Below, piece after piece: positions 39,601 through 50,325 of a stretch of 64,000 bases of DNA. Both the position numbers and the translations under genes were made by a program. Source of the stretch: Agapetus fuscipes (Eukaryota > Arthropoda > Insecta > Trichoptera > Glossosomatidae); NCBI GenBank assembly GCA_951799405.1, contig OX637335.1:19224342-19288341 (forward strand), written 5' to 3'. Below the pieces are notes generated by a model, which ran no database searches, was not told where the DNA came from, and worked only from the letters and a program-made list of their open reading frames with translations. Each line of letters begins with the position of its first letter. The stretch's first letter is position 1.

Positions 39601-41340
39601 TAGTCGGCAGGTGGAAAAGCAACGAATATAATAATATTATAAACATATTATGGTCGTCACTGAAAGAACTAAAGAAATGTTGTCATAAAAACTCAAGTGT
39701 CAAAAGAATAAGGTATTACTTTTCATTCATCTTAGAAAGTATAAAATAAACAATAATCCTTGTTTTTTTATTTATGAATGCATACAATTTAATAACAATT
39801 TTAATACATCTTAGAACGAAATAAAAAAATACAAAACAGTCTCCTAGAGATGTATTGCATCTAAAATATCTGTTATCAATAAAATCATATTTTATGAGGC
39901 GGAGGTCCCTTTTGTTGGACATAATGTAGCCGGTCGTAAAGATACATATGAAGGGAGAATGTAAGTATCAGATACAATGTACGATGTGGGATCTAATGGA
40001 AAGACAATGACGATCAAAGTGCTAGTTCTTTCACTTAAAACAATGTATGCATGCAAGCGCGTGCACGGTGTTTGGGATACATTTATGGTTGCTCAAAATG
40101 TTGTGTACTATTGATAAAAATTAAAATTCTTGATCATCATTAATTTTCGTGCAGAATGAGTACCTGCTGATGACGTTGGTTACTATTCCAACGATTTGTA
40201 TCTACGTTGACACAAATGCAAGTTATTACGCAAAGGTTATTACGCAATTAAAAAGTGTAATTTTTAAGTGTCAATCTTTGTCGAAAAAAAAGTCACGTTA
40301 GCTCATTTCTTCCTACTTCGTTCTTATTCTTTAATTAACATATGTTTTCAAATATGTAACATAAAATTATAAGATTTTCCTTTTATGGCAGTTGCTCTAC
40401 ACAAGAGCTAAAATTGATGCACTTTCTCAGATCTTTAGCCTACAGATGCATCTTCCTTGATGCATTGAACTATTCAAGGTCTTTTTCGAAACCAAGAAAT
40501 GAAAATTAATCAGAATTTTCAAGTATTTTCTTTAAAATATTTATCGAAAAAAAAATATGAATGTATTTTCCTTGAGTGAAAATTTTAGGCCACCTGTAAA
40601 ATGTTTGTACATCAGAGTGAATTTTTCTACGATTGACTCTAAATATCATGAATAAGCTTCAGGGGGAAATATTGGAAGGCGCATTTATTTTTATTTTTAA
40701 ACGAACTTTTTCATGTAACAATCAAAGTATCAGATACTCAAAATCCATCTAATATTATATTTCATTCCCATCCCTACACTAGCTTTTCGATCAAACCTGT
40801 AATACCTTCGGTTTATTATGGCGCCATTGTCAATACAGACTTTATACGAGTTTATGGTTGCGCTACGACAAAATATAATAGGTAATATTATCATGTATCT
40901 AATACAGAAATATTCACAGGTATTCAATACATCAATATGAAATTTTTCGATAACATATGAGACAAGAAAAATACCAAATTTATTCTGTTACCTACTTTTA
41001 AAAGCATACCTACATACCTCCGTAAAAATGGCCGCCCGTTGAGATTTCATAATTTTTCAAGGTATTCGTTTAATGTTGATGTTTTTGCATAATTGTAAAT
41101 GTAAGTAGCTAATAAAGCAACTTTCTGACTTCTTTTAGTTATAATTAATTATTCCTTATCATGCATGATACTTTTATGTTTCATATTTGTAAACCTGTTT
41201 ACAACTGTTTAACTTGTAAGAAAAAAATAAAAAAATAAAGTTAAATACCAAGGTTGTATACACCATAATAATTATGAAATAATGGGCTTTCTATTTAAAT
41301 GATAAAGAAATCTATTTGAAAATGTTACAAAGAATATGTA
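39601..41340. other. Unique AT-rich sequence
   Basis: 40,140-40,260 contains a near-direct repeat 'ggttattacgcaa' (homeodomain/C/EBP-type word). No frames, repeats or RNAs recognised. Confidence 0.45.
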
Positions 41341-41422
41341 ATTGTTGGCACAATCAGTCTTTCCCTGAACTGGGGTGGCATTGGCAAATGTAAACTTTAC
41401 TTTCAGTATGAGTTTAAACGCT
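41341..41422 (-). repeat. Family C fragment
   Basis: 'tttccctgaactggggtgg', 'cattggcaaatgtaaac'. Confidence 0.7.
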
Positions 41423-41451
41423 TCATGCAGCCATAGAAAATAATGTTCGAT

Positions 41452-41715
41452 ACGCAACTAAGCTGCATATAGTGTAACTTCTTAAGGTCTTATTCCCAAA
41501 GAGGTCACATGTAGATTTTAAACACATTTATTTTCAAAAGTGAAGAGGCCGTGCTTACGCCAATAACTTTATTTGTACAAGAAGTTTCTCATCTCCAAAG
41601 GGGCAGGATTCTCATTTATAGTAAAAGTCGAATAAACTGAACCAATATTTTTATTTCGGGATTTGCAATACGCAAAAAAACGGGAAATCATTTTGAAACC
41701 TTTGGTAGGGATTCA
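41452..41715 (-). repeat. SINE-B copy, head decayed
   Basis: 'ctgcatatagtgtaacttc', 'aaagaggtcacatgtag', 'ggattctcatttatagt', 'acgggaaatcattt'. Confidence 0.78.
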
Positions 41716-41844
41716 ACCTTTTCGTTCTAGTATTGATTTGAATTGATTAGTCTAGAATTGATTTGTCACATTCTCTTTATTTCTCAAAGAAAATTGACTG
41801 CAAAATTAAGTCCTTTAAAACAACATTGTTTAGTTAGTAAGTAT

Positions 41845-42042
41845 TCCTTGACTTGAAGTTTGGTATAAAGCTAACTACGCATACTGTAAAAAATAGTTCA
41901 CTTTGCTAACGTCTGTTTCAAGGAAGTCAGCAAAAGTTGCAAGGTGTTCATGTTCATTTGAGGTTTGGGTTTGAATTTGTAAGTACGTGTGTGTAAACAC
42001 ACATGTCGGTTTGTTAGCATGCATTTCGCATGAATTGCAAAT
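41845..42042 (+). repeat. Family C copy
   Basis: 'ccttgacttgaagtttgg' to 'gtttgttagcatgcatttcg'. It is cut at the 3' side where family E begins. Confidence 0.82.
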
Positions 42043-42043
42043 C

Positions 42044-42200
42044 GTCACAATTTCATCAAGATCATCTCCATCATTTCACTTTCACGCTGAAGAAGCCTAT
42101 CGTACACATGGGCGAAACGTCCGGAAGCTCCCTATCCCACCGACCACGGCAACAGATCCCGAAAGACATCTCTCCAGCATCATCAGCCAGCCGTGTGAGT
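42044..42200 (+). repeat. Family E repeat, best copy
   Basis: 'tttcactttcacgctgaaga', then a GCC/GGC stem and 'gaaacgtccggaagctcc', 'caacagatcccgaaaga', 'ccagcatcatcagcc'. Matches 54,700-54,828 in reverse. Confidence 0.82.
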
Positions 42201-43408
42201 CTATATACAACTCCTATTGAATTTGTAATATTGTTATGTTGCAACTCAGATAAGAAATTATAAACAAAGGTATTTGTATAGTTAAAACAACGGTTAATCA
42301 GCATTGTTTTTTTTTGGTTTTCTTGTTGCAGCCAGTTTGTTTGTTGCTTATAAAGAATAAACTACAAAATATGATTTATACCCTATCATTATTTAAATTA
42401 ACATATTCAATGGGTAATAAAATGACTTTAAATTAATTACAGCTTACCATATTTGTAATGTAATCGTGAGGCATGTAATTACATCTTTAAAGTAACCATC
42501 AATTTTTATACTGAACGTTTTTTTAACTATCGGGCTTTGATAATGAATCTTATAAACTTTCTGAATTATGATGACAATATTATAAGGTAATTTTTTGAAA
42601 ACCAAAAATTAAATATATAAGATATAATATTTGAGTATGTACCTGTGTAATGGAGAGCCATAAGTAGTATGGTGACCCGATTTTTTTTTAATTTGTCAAT
42701 GTGAAATGCGAAAGTGGGGACACTCTGCTAACTATGTTTTTTTCAAAAACAGCAACACAACTGTTTCTAGTGTTAATGATTTTTTACTATGACTAAGGAA
42801 TATGACAATCCTTAATTTCCGACTTTATGATTTTGATTCCAATTTTGGACTCCTCAGACGTGGTTCAAGATTCCAAATTTCAAACCCAACGTTTCATCAC
42901 TATATAATATACCTACGTGTTTCATCTTTAGTGTGATATATACGAGTATCTACTGAAAATATAAATTTTGATTTTTTTCTCGGCAAGCAAATATCACACT
43001 TGTATGGAATGAAAGTCCTCACTCCTCAGCAACCAATACATTTAAAAAAAAATTCTGTAGCAACCCGGTTATGCGACGCCACAATTTTCTTTATGTCAAT
43101 TGATGTGCGGACCTCATTGAAGTGCGATCCTAGAAGACCAAACGAGAAATGAAGCATTTTTTTTTCTTTCAAGAACCATCTATACCTATACATTTAATTT
43201 TACATTATTTAAAGAATGAGTTCTGCACATGAATTGGCATGGAAAATATTGTACCATCACCCAGCCGGGTTGCATACAAATATTTTTTCCAAAGTTGCTA
43301 AAAACAGCAGTCGCATCCAAGACTGACGTTTGTTTGCCGAGGAAAAAGTTCCAAAATGAAAAATGCTCCATCCTTATTCTTTTTGAAAAATCTTAGGTAT
43401 AAAGGTAA
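42201..43408. other. Unique AT-rich sequence
   Basis: Nothing recognised. Confidence 0.5.
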
Positions 43409-43612
43409 CCAGGGGTGGAAGTCTTGATGGCCAGAAGATCTTACCGTATCTATTTGACGATAGAACGGAATAAAACATAGCGCCGTATCAACAGCTAATC
43501 CATTTAATATGGAACAACTATCAGCTGTTCAGGCACCGCCATGTTTCAATCCGTCCTATCTTTAAATGGGTACGGTAAGATCTACCGCCGGTCGGCGAGA
43601 CTGCCACCCCTG
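43409..43612. mobile_element. MITE with hAT-like ends
   Basis: Terminal inverted repeats start CAGGGGTGG and carry 'agatcttaccgta' inside. A second inner inverted pair ('acggaat...', 'tcagctgtt') is present. CAGGGGTG ends are typical of hAT elements; no convincing 8-bp duplication is visible. Confidence 0.8.
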
Positions 43613-43973
43613 GACAGAGTCGGGTCATGCATTTCGCCTTTAAATCAAACAAATGGCCGACAATTTCTCGCCTTCAAGCTTCACGTATAAATTTAGATAA
43701 AAATTCGATATCGGATTGTTGTGTTTCACGTCCTGGGTGTTACGAATGCCCATTTAGATGTTAAAGTCTTGTGAATGCGGTGTTTGCTTTGATATAATCG
43801 TAATTCAAAGCGTGTTTTTAGATTATCCACATTAAGGCGATAAGAAAAAGAGTGAACATTTTAAAACTGTTAAATTGAATTTTTAACAGCGCTCTCAGTT
43901 TGCTTGGAAAATACTTACAATTAAGTGGCATAGAATTAAAGGCGGAAATCTAGTTTTTTTGTTGATAATTGGT
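43613..43973. other. Unique sequence
   Basis: Nothing recognised. Confidence 0.5.
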
Positions 43974-44216
43974 TCTAATCTAATCTTAGTTGCAAAGATT
44001 TGTTACATTGGAGATTCACATTGCATGTATTTTCACAACCAGACACGTACAAGTTCGCGCTTGCACATGCCGCATGTGAACCTACAACATAAAAAAAAAC
44101 CAATCTCAAATGGACATACACCTTGCAACTCTTGCCGTCCTTCCTTGAGACAGGGGTGACATTGGCGAAGTGAACCATTTTTACAGTATGGGTGGTCAGC
44201 CGCATACCAACCTATT
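43974..44216 (-). repeat. Family C, full length
   Basis: 'ctaatctaatcttagttgc' to 'acctattagtcaagga'. Confidence 0.92.
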
Positions 44217-44315
44217 AGTCAAGGAACATACACGACAATTTTTTTTTAAATCAATAAATAATAATATCTATGGACATCAAAACTTAAACAGAAAACAAAT
44301 TCCAATTTAATAAAA
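44217..44315 (-). repeat. 5' extension shared with 4,067-4,170
   Basis: 'acatacacgacaatt', 'tatggacatcaaaactta', 'aacagaaaacaaattcc' in the same order as at the other locus. Confidence 0.75.
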
Positions 44316-44342
44316 CCTTTTTAAAAAGTCTTTTCCATGATC

Positions 44343-44421
44343 GGAGAGGGCCCTTGAGGTCTTGCTTGGTCGTTGCTATTAAAAGCTTCAATTCTCAATC
44401 AGTACCCAGTTGCTGTAAGGC
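44343..44421 (-). repeat. SINE-A, left part of an interrupted copy
   Basis: 'gagggcccttgagg', 'gcttggtcgttgct', 'caattctcaatcagtaccc', then the LINE. It continues at 48,601. Confidence 0.86.
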
Positions 44422-44422
44422 T
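44408..44422. repeat. Target site duplication, left
   Basis: 'agttgctgtaaggct', repeated at 48,586-48,600; the last T is ambiguous with the poly(T). Confidence 0.9.
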
Positions 44423-44445
44423 TTTTTTTTTTTTTTTTTTTTTTT

Positions 44446-44669
44446 CCATTGAGAGGGGAAAATCTTCAAAAGATTCCTGCCATTGTTTCCGCCGGCAGGA
44501 TATGTGAGATTTTTACTCACTAAAAACCCCCCTCTGCATCTTGCCACACCCTGGAACTGCCGTCAAGCATGACATCGGGGTGTGGTGTGTCTTTACATGC
44601 ACAGCATGTCTTCACATTTCAGTTGCGTCAATTGGCAAATCTACACTATCTACATTGTGTTAAGACTAA
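44446..44669 (-). other. 3' UTR of the R1-clade element
   Basis: Contains a 'cctgcc...ccggcagg' inverted pair near 44,477-44,500 and a C-run; it lies between the ORF2 stop and the poly(A). Confidence 0.75.
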
Positions 44670-47600
44670 TTAATCTACATTAACACTTCTATCAACAGAG
44701 ACTAGATTTACTACATTTTGGCGGGTCGTGTTCATCCTTCGCCTTACGCGCTCGGCATCCTCCTTCTTTCCGATCACGCGAGAGGCAAAGGTATCCCAGG
44801 CCCGCCAGTTCTCTTCTGATTGGAGCATTGACGGTACTACCATGTCCAGGTCTAGTCGATCGACCACAATGGTTGCCATTAATGACCCCCTGTGGTCCGC
44901 CCAGGCAGGACACGACAGTAGCGTGTGCTCCGCGTCATCATTTTCTGAGTCGCAGTGCCAGCATGCTGCAGTTGCTTCTTTTCCTATACGGTGTAGGAAA
45001 AAACCGAAACAACCGTGTCCACTCAGCATCTGCGTGAGCCGGTAGTTCAGGCAGCCATGCTTCCTCGAGTACCAAGGCTCGAGTTGGCTGACAAGCCTGT
45101 TCGTCCAGCGTCCTTTAGATGCCGAGTTCCAGCGATCCTGCCACTTTGACAGCGTCAGTTTCCTATGGTGCGGTCCCTTACCTGATTCATAGACTGCTTT
45201 GCGCTCAAGCGCCAGCAGATCTATGGGTGGAGAAGAAGCCAGCACCAATGCCGCTTCCTCGGACATGGTGCGGTAGCCGGAGATAACTCTCAGCGCGCTT
45301 CTTCTCTGGACGGCAGCCATCTTCTTCCTGTACAGCTCTGTCTCAAGCGCCTGCGCCCAAATGGGTGCCCCATACAGAAGTGTGGAGTGGACCACCTCGT
45401 GCAATAGTTTCCTCCTGCATGATTTCGGCCCACCCACGTTCGGCATGAGCCTCCCCAACTGTATCGCTGCTCCGCTTGCCTTTGCAGCCGCCAGCTCGAT
45501 GTGTTCTCCGAAACGAAGACCACGATCGAGTTGGATTCCAAGGTAGCGTAGCGATTTAGCCAACGGCACCTCAAAACCCTCTAGCAGTAGCTTAGGCAGC
45601 AGAGGTCGTCGCTTGCGACAAAACAGTACGGCTTCGGTCTTCTGTATGGCCAGTTCCAAACCAGCTCTGTCAAGCCATACCTTTACCCGTCTGAGAGCCT
45701 CGTTCCCTATAACTTCAAGTTCACGGGAAGTCCTCCCCTCGATCATCACTGCGATGTCGTCCGCAAAAGCAACAATGCTCGACCCCTCAGGCATGTCCGT
45801 CCGCAACAGACCATCGTATAAAGCATTCCACAAGGTCGGTCCTAAGACCGATCCCTGCGGGACGCCAGACGTGATCCGCCGCTTCTCTTCCACACCAGAG
45901 GCACCGTGCCGATACTCAAGACTTCGGCCATCGAAGTAACTTTCAAGCATGGCCATCAAATAGTCTGGCACGCGGAAGCTCTCCCTCAGCGCTCTGAGGA
46001 TTAATTCCCATCGCGCAGAGTTAAAAGCATTCCGGATGTCCAGCGCTATCATGACAACCCGTCGGTGGCTCTTCACCGTGCCCTGCCATGCTTGTCGGAT
46101 GACGTTGACAACGTGTCCGACTGCGTCAATTGTGGATCTGCCCCGCCTGAAGCCGTACTGCTTGTCGGAGAGACCCCGCTCCGGATCCTCCAGAATTGGC
46201 TGAAGTCTCCCAAGCAGGAGTCGCTCAAGGAGCTTCCCGAAGCCGTCCAGCATGCACAGCGGTCTAAAAGATGAGGGTCCGTCCGCGACTGCCTTTTTGA
46301 GAATAAGGACAAGCCTTTGTCTCTTCCAGGGATCGCCAACTAGACCCTCTTCCAGGCACGCATTGTACACGCCGAGCAGAACCTCAGGGAACTCCCGGGT
46401 CACCAGCAGCACAATCTCATTTGGGACTTCGTCAGGTCCAGGAGCCTTACCTTTACTTACCCTTTTTGCAGCTGTCTCGAGCTCAGCTACCGTGAACGGT
46501 TGGAACTCACCAGTTGAGGGGGTAGGATCTGCCAACGGTCGGTCTCCGTGAAGGGGAAAGAGGCCATCAATAACAGCGGTCAGGTTACTGGGGTTACTGA
46601 GAAAGGGGTCAAGGCCGCGTCCCCGTAGTTTCTGTCGCACTATTTTGTACGGCAGTCCCCAGGGGTCGCGGTTCACCGACTCGCACAGCTCACCCCAGCA
46701 CCTTTCCTTACTGCGCCTGATAGCGCTCTTCAGCTCCTTCTTTGCAGCCTTGTAGTCTTCAGCCTGAAAACTCTCCCATCCTGAGCGCTGGGCCCGGCGC
46801 CGCAAAGCTAAACATGACCGGCGCAGACGGGCAATCTCCTCAGTCCACCAATAAACATTACGCCTGAGGGTGTGTCCGCCCCGCCGAGCCATGGATGCAT
46901 CGCAGGCGCGCTTGACCACGCTACTCAGCTCGCTTACCTTTAGCGCTGCTCCATCCGCGTTTGCGATCCTTTCGCTGCCACTCTCGATGACTGCTTTAAG
47001 GGCATCGGTGTCCAAGGAGCGAAGACTCCAACCCGCTGAACTAGCGGCGGAACCCAACCCAGGTGCAGCAGGCCGCGGCCCCCTTGCAAGCGTGAAGGTC
47101 ACGTACTGGTGATCGCTCTGCGTGTGCTCATCGAGCACACGCCAGTCTTTCACCCTTCCGATCATTCCTTCATCAGCAAAGGTTACGTCTATGACAGAAC
47201 CCGTGGCGCCCCTGCAGAAAGTGAACTTCCCGCCTACATTTGCAGGAAGCAAATGCAGGCCCGAAGCCATCTCGCACAGAAGGGCGCCCCGTCTGTTTGT
47301 CATCGACGAGCCCCAGTCAGTTGCCCAAGCGTTGAAGTCACCAGCCAGCACAATGGGTAGTGTCGCGCTCCTCACGTCTTCCTCCAGACCCCGAAGTTCC
47401 TCCTCGAACTGCTGCAGCGGAACGTTCGGGGAGAAGTAGCAGCTATATATTCTACAACCTCTTACCTCAATCCATGTCCAACCACTGCCGCCGTTCAAGG
47501 GTCTCCCAGTGATGGCCGCGTGCTGTGATGGGAAGAAGATTGCCGCCCTTCCAGTCTCGTCCGAGTACCAACAACTTGTAGAGTTGCGATACTGTTCAGA

Positions 47601-47699
47601 GACCAGGACAACGTCAATCCCCTTCTCTCGTGCCACCTGAAACATTAGATCCTGGGCAGCTTGGCAATGGCCCAGATTTATTTGCAGGAATTTAAGCAT
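44670..47699 (-). CDS. R1-clade ORF2: endonuclease and reverse transcriptase
   Basis: I chose the ATG at 47,699 (MLKFLQINLGHC) because R1-clade ORF2 proteins begin just ahead of the endonuclease; the frame is open 12 codons further up from a GTG. Numbering from that GTG: APE-like endonuclease about 13-225 (NLGHC; E47 in SEQY; GDFNAW 132-137; SDH 207-209); RT about 410-720 (KAPGPDEVPN; YGFRRGRSTIDAV; ALDIRNAF with catalytic D566; SGVPQGSVLGP; FADD 657-660); a C-terminal CWHCDSE...H...C zinc motif near 925-945. Length 1,021 codons, no stop or frameshift. It nicks the target DNA and reverse-transcribes its own RNA there. It looks capable of activity. Confidence 0.95.
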   Translation of the reverse strand: MLKFLQINLGHCQAAQDLMFQVAREKGIDVVLVSEQYRNSTSCWYSDETGRAAIFFPSQHAAITGRPLNGGSGWTWIEVRGCRIYSCYFSPNVPLQQFEEELRGLEEDVRSATLPIVLAGDFNAWATDWGSSMTNRRGALLCEMASGLHLLPANVGGKFTFCRGATGSVIDVTFADEGMIGRVKDWRVLDEHTQSDHQYVTFTLARGPRPAAPGLGSAASSAGWSLRSLDTDALKAVIESGSERIANADGAALKVSELSSVVKRACDASMARRGGHTLRRNVYWWTEEIARLRRSCLALRRRAQRSGWESFQAEDYKAAKKELKSAIRRSKERCWGELCESVNRDPWGLPYKIVRQKLRGRGLDPFLSNPSNLTAVIDGLFPLHGDRPLADPTPSTGEFQPFTVAELETAAKRVSKGKAPGPDEVPNEIVLLVTREFPEVLLGVYNACLEEGLVGDPWKRQRLVLILKKAVADGPSSFRPLCMLDGFGKLLERLLLGRLQPILEDPERGLSDKQYGFRRGRSTIDAVGHVVNVIRQAWQGTVKSHRRVVMIALDIRNAFNSARWELILRALRESFRVPDYLMAMLESYFDGRSLEYRHGASGVEEKRRITSGVPQGSVLGPTLWNALYDGLLRTDMPEGSSIVAFADDIAVMIEGRTSRELEVIGNEALRRVKVWLDRAGLELAIQKTEAVLFCRKRRPLLPKLLLEGFEVPLAKSLRYLGIQLDRGLRFGEHIELAAAKASGAAIQLGRLMPNVGGPKSCRRKLLHEVVHSTLLYGAPIWAQALETELYRKKMAAVQRRSALRVISGYRTMSEEAALVLASSPPIDLLALERKAVYESGKGPHHRKLTLSKWQDRWNSASKGRWTNRLVSQLEPWYSRKHGCLNYRLTQMLSGHGCFGFFLHRIGKEATAACWHCDSENDDAEHTLLSCPAWADHRGSLMATIVVDRLDLDMVVPSMLQSEENWRAWDTFASRVIGKKEDAERVRRRMNTTRQNVVNLVSVDRSVNVD

Positions 47700-48583
47700 T
47701 TTGCGACTTTTAGGGCACACCTGAAAGCCCCGCACTTAGCGCTTCCGCACCAGTGCGCCGCCTCAAGGCCCGCCCTCGAGCACGGGGCGCATCGCAGTGG
47801 AGCTTTGCAGTCCGCGGCCAAGTGCCCACACTCTCCGCACCTACGACAGATAGGGTACTTACCTACCTTACCTGTTTTCTTCCATTTATCTCCCACAGTG
47901 CATCGAGCTGCAATGTGGGAGAATCCTAGGCAGAGGAAGCACTGCCTAATCTCAATCCTTGGCTGCAAACGGCAACGGAGAAGACCGACCTGGAGTCGAC
48001 CCCGCTCCAGCACCTCCGTGCTGGCCTTTGACCACGGAATCCTCGCCGTGCAGGTAAAGGTTCCCCGCGGTCCAGGCCTCAGAGGACCAACCTCCACATC
48101 GGTGTCACCAACCATCCTGGCCAGTGATGCCTTGACATCAACGACCTCCACACCCTCGCAGAGGTCCCTTACAAAGACTGTGCGCTTAGGCGCCATTCTT
48201 TGCACCCTGAAATCGCTGCCGGCTGCGCCGACCAAAAGGCTCTCCAAGGCAGGTCCCCTGTGATCACCCCTGGCCAGCGTTATCTTTAGAGTGCCATTGG
48301 CGCCCTTGCGGATGCCATGAACCACCGGCAGCTCGTCCGTGAGCCCATTATCCCCCGTTATCCTACGCAGGACTCCGGCGTATGACAAAGGGGGGCAATC
48401 TTGTTTGAGAGGGGCTAGGACAACCGTCTCCGAGGGTCTTTTTTGAGTCCCCCGAGGACGGCCGCCGCCCCCATCGGGCTTTCTGCCTTCCGTCGGTTTT
48501 CGGTGGCTATCTTTTCCACGTCTCACCGTGATCCACCCGTTTTGTGAATCACATGGTGTAGTGACAGGTGGGTCTAAGTGGGT
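47678..48583 (-). CDS. R1-clade ORF1 (Gag-like), 5'-truncated
   Basis: The frame is open right up to the element's 5' junction at 48,585 with no in-frame ATG; the first GTG is at 48,526. About 300 codons remain, shorter than typical ORF1 of this clade, so the N-terminus is lost by 5' truncation. A basic Gly/Arg-rich N-terminal part is followed by a central domain and three cysteine knuckles: CFLCLGFSHIAARC, CRRCGECGHLAADC and CAPCSRAGLEAAHWC. The family role is RNA binding and nuclear delivery. It ends at TAA (47,678), overlapping the ORF2 start by 22 nt (ATG inside the last codons), which suggests coupled translation. Confidence 0.92.
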   Translation of the reverse strand, partial: THLDPPVTTPCDSQNGWITVRRGKDSHRKPTEGRKPDGGGGRPRGTQKRPSETVVLAPLKQDCPPLSYAGVLRRITGDNGLTDELPVVHGIRKGANGTLKITLARGDHRGPALESLLVGAAGSDFRVQRMAPKRTVFVRDLCEGVEVVDVKASLARMVGDTDVEVGPLRPGPRGTFTCTARIPWSKASTEVLERGRLQVGLLRCRLQPRIEIRQCFLCLGFSHIAARCTVGDKWKKTGKVGKYPICRRCGECGHLAADCKAPLRCAPCSRAGLEAAHWCGSAKCGAFRCALKVAKCLNSCK

Positions 48584-48585
48584 CT

Positions 48586-48770
48586 AGTTGCTGTAAGGCT
48601 AGATGGACCTTTGGTGACCGGTCTTTGGTAAAGATTTATGAATTATTCACCCAGCTAAGAGCATACTTGATTATATAAATGGTATATTTTTTCTACTCCG
48701 CCAGGATTCAAACTCACAACCTCCGATTTACGAGTCTCAAGCGTTACCACTACACTATGAACCGGTCATG
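48586..48770 (-). repeat. SINE-A, right part of the interrupted copy
   Basis: Starts with the duplicated 'agttgctgtaaggct', continues 'agatggacctttggtgacc', and ends in the tRNA-like head ('ggattcaaactc', 'tacactatgaaccgg'). No 5S head. Confidence 0.9.
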
Positions 48771-48774
48771 TCAT

Positions 48775-48906
48775 CCCGTTTACAGAGAAAAGTGGCAAAA
48801 CTATCAGGAGTTATGTTCATGGGAGGTTTTTTTTTTTTTTGTAAGGACACTTGAAGATTTGTATACGAAAATTTATACGTGACTGCTTATATTTTGCAAC
48901 TTCAAA
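48775..48906 (+). repeat. Family C, weak fragment
   Basis: 'gtttacagagaaaagtggc', 'gttatgttcatgggaggt', 'ttgcaacttcaa'. Confidence 0.5.
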
Positions 48907-49351
48907 CTCAAAAGATATATGCTTTGTTACACGTTCTCATTATTTGTTTAATTATATACACGTAAAATCTGGTTTAAAGGAAAAAAATACGATGCTGCGT
49001 TTTAAATCACAGATTGAAATACGACTAGGTAAGCATATAACATACTCGTATGTACTTCACTTGCTTCAGATTGAAAAGTAAGGAACCCAAAGAGAAGCCA
49101 GCAAGTACCTGCGATAAACCATAGCCAAACACATAAGTCTCCGTCAAGACTTCGGGGAATACCGATGGCATCCAGATATTCCTTGGTTCGATTCCGAACA
49201 CAATACTGTAGTATATAAGGAGAGCACGCAAGCAAAGAAGGTGATACACCTTACCCAAGTGCAAAACTTTACGTTTCAACGCAATCATAGAGTTTCCCAA
49301 AAATCTAAGATTCAAAGATATGTTGAGATTCAAGACTTATACATTTTTTGT
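48907..49351. other. Unique sequence
   Basis: Nothing recognised. Overlapping short frames on both strands have no recognisable product. Confidence 0.5.
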
Positions 49352-49640
49352 CCGGTCGATAGCTCAGTTGGTGGGGTGCTTGCATTCTATGCCGATAGCG
49401 CGGGTTCAAATTTTACTGAAGGTGTCAGAAGTGATTTCCCGTTGCGGCGTTTATTTCAAATCCAAAATAAAAAAAAACCGGCAATGTTTGCGGCCTTCAC
49501 AAGAAATGAGTACAACCCCCCTTGGGAGCTGGAAAATCCCCTTCATCTGATGTGTTTGTGTGCAAGGCTGCCCCCTTTAGCTTGTGAAAATAACTAGGTT
49601 CCGTTAGCCACATGCAACTCCGTTGGAGAAAACACGGCAT
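49352..49640 (+). mobile_element. SINE-B, full length
   Basis: Clear tRNA-like head: 'ccggtcgatagctcagttgg' (A box), 'gcgggttcaaattt' (B box, mutated), then 'gtgatttcccgttgcgg', 'cacaagaaatgagtac', 'gccacatgcaactcc'. Confidence 0.9.
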
Positions 49641-49958
49641 GGATTTTCAATGTGCAGCTTAGAAACGTTTCTTTTTAATAGTTAATGCACGCCCACAGGC
49701 AGACACGTGGCACAAAAGATGGAATGCTATGCACGGTTCTGCTGTAGAGTAACAAATTATTCTAACTTATCCCAGATTTGTGAATTTGGTTAAAAACTGG
49801 ACATAATAAACAGTCATAATGCCTCATAAATTTGACAACCAAATAAGGCAGGAAAAATGACCAAACAATAATTCGACTTAATCCTATTCCCGGGCGACAT
49901 GAGCGCATAAACAAGACTTAGTTTATTCAATCTCTCCATCTTCTCAGTCATATCAGAG
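49641..49958. other. Unique sequence
   Basis: Nothing recognised. Confidence 0.5.
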
Positions 49959-50162
49959 TAAAGGATGACTCCCGCTTTACCGTGTCGAGTCCGAGCCAAG
50001 CTTCAACCGTGGCATGGTGTTATAGACCGATTGCTGTTTCTTGCTCAGCCGTCACTCGGTGCAGCGTTAGTATGTTTATACAAAATATATGCAATATTAC
50101 TCGATCGAGCTACGGCCAATGTTTGGCTCGGACTCGACAAGATCTGACTTAAGTCATCCTTA
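49959..50162. mobile_element. MITE with inverted ends 'aaggatgact'
   Basis: About 40-bp inverted ends: 'taaaggatgactcccg' with 'gtgtcgagtccgagccaagc' on the left, and 'ggctcggactcgacaaga' with 'agtcatccttaa' on the right. TA may be the duplicated target. No coding capacity. Confidence 0.85.
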
Positions 50163-50221
50163 AATTTCATAATGATTTCTTTATAGTGCCGTTTCGTGAA
50201 GTAGTCACTCCAAGGGCGACA

Positions 50222-50325
50222 GGGTTATCCGAGTATAAACCATCACATTTTAACTCAACTATAGAACGTTACAAAAAATGTATGGAAAGTAAACGCTCAC
50301 TAGGGGCGCTGTTATAAATCACAAT
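50222..50325. repeat. Foldback G, one arm
   Basis: 'ttaactcaactatagaacg', 'gtaaacgctcactaggggcg'. Confidence 0.7.

Larger units (their letters stand above)
44422..48585 (-). mobile_element. R1-clade non-LTR retrotransposon inserted in SINE-A
   Basis: 4,164 bp with GC-rich coding sequence in an AT-rich window. - strand order: truncated ORF1, ORF2 with a 22-nt overlap, about 225 nt 3' UTR, 24-nt poly(A) (T-run 44,422-44,445). The flanking SINE-A halves rejoin exactly through a 14-15-bp duplication. The R1 clade is inferred from two overlapping ORFs, three CCHC knuckles in ORF1, an APE endonuclease and a CCHC after RT. The insertion is not in rDNA, so the family is not acting as a strict rDNA-specific R1 here. 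Confidence 0.94.

Noticed and set aside
42080..42115. Active hammerhead ribozyme in family E or D
   Set aside because: CTGAAGA and GAAA strings with a stem between are present, but an extra base precedes the stem and no complementary stems I and III or cleavage-site UH can be paired in the flanks. Kept only as a structural motif.
43409..43612. 8-bp target duplication confirming hAT
   Set aside because: 'aaggtaac' on the left and 'gacagagt' on the right do not match; the hAT call rests on the end sequence only.
44692..47439. Many open frames on the + strand across the R1-clade ORF2
   Set aside because: They are antisense or shifted readings of a GC-rich gene; none shows a domain.
49352..49425. 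Functional tRNA gene
   Set aside because: Good A box but a mutated B box and no paired acceptor stem, and it continues into the SINE-B body. The same applies to heads at 58,033 and 62,783.
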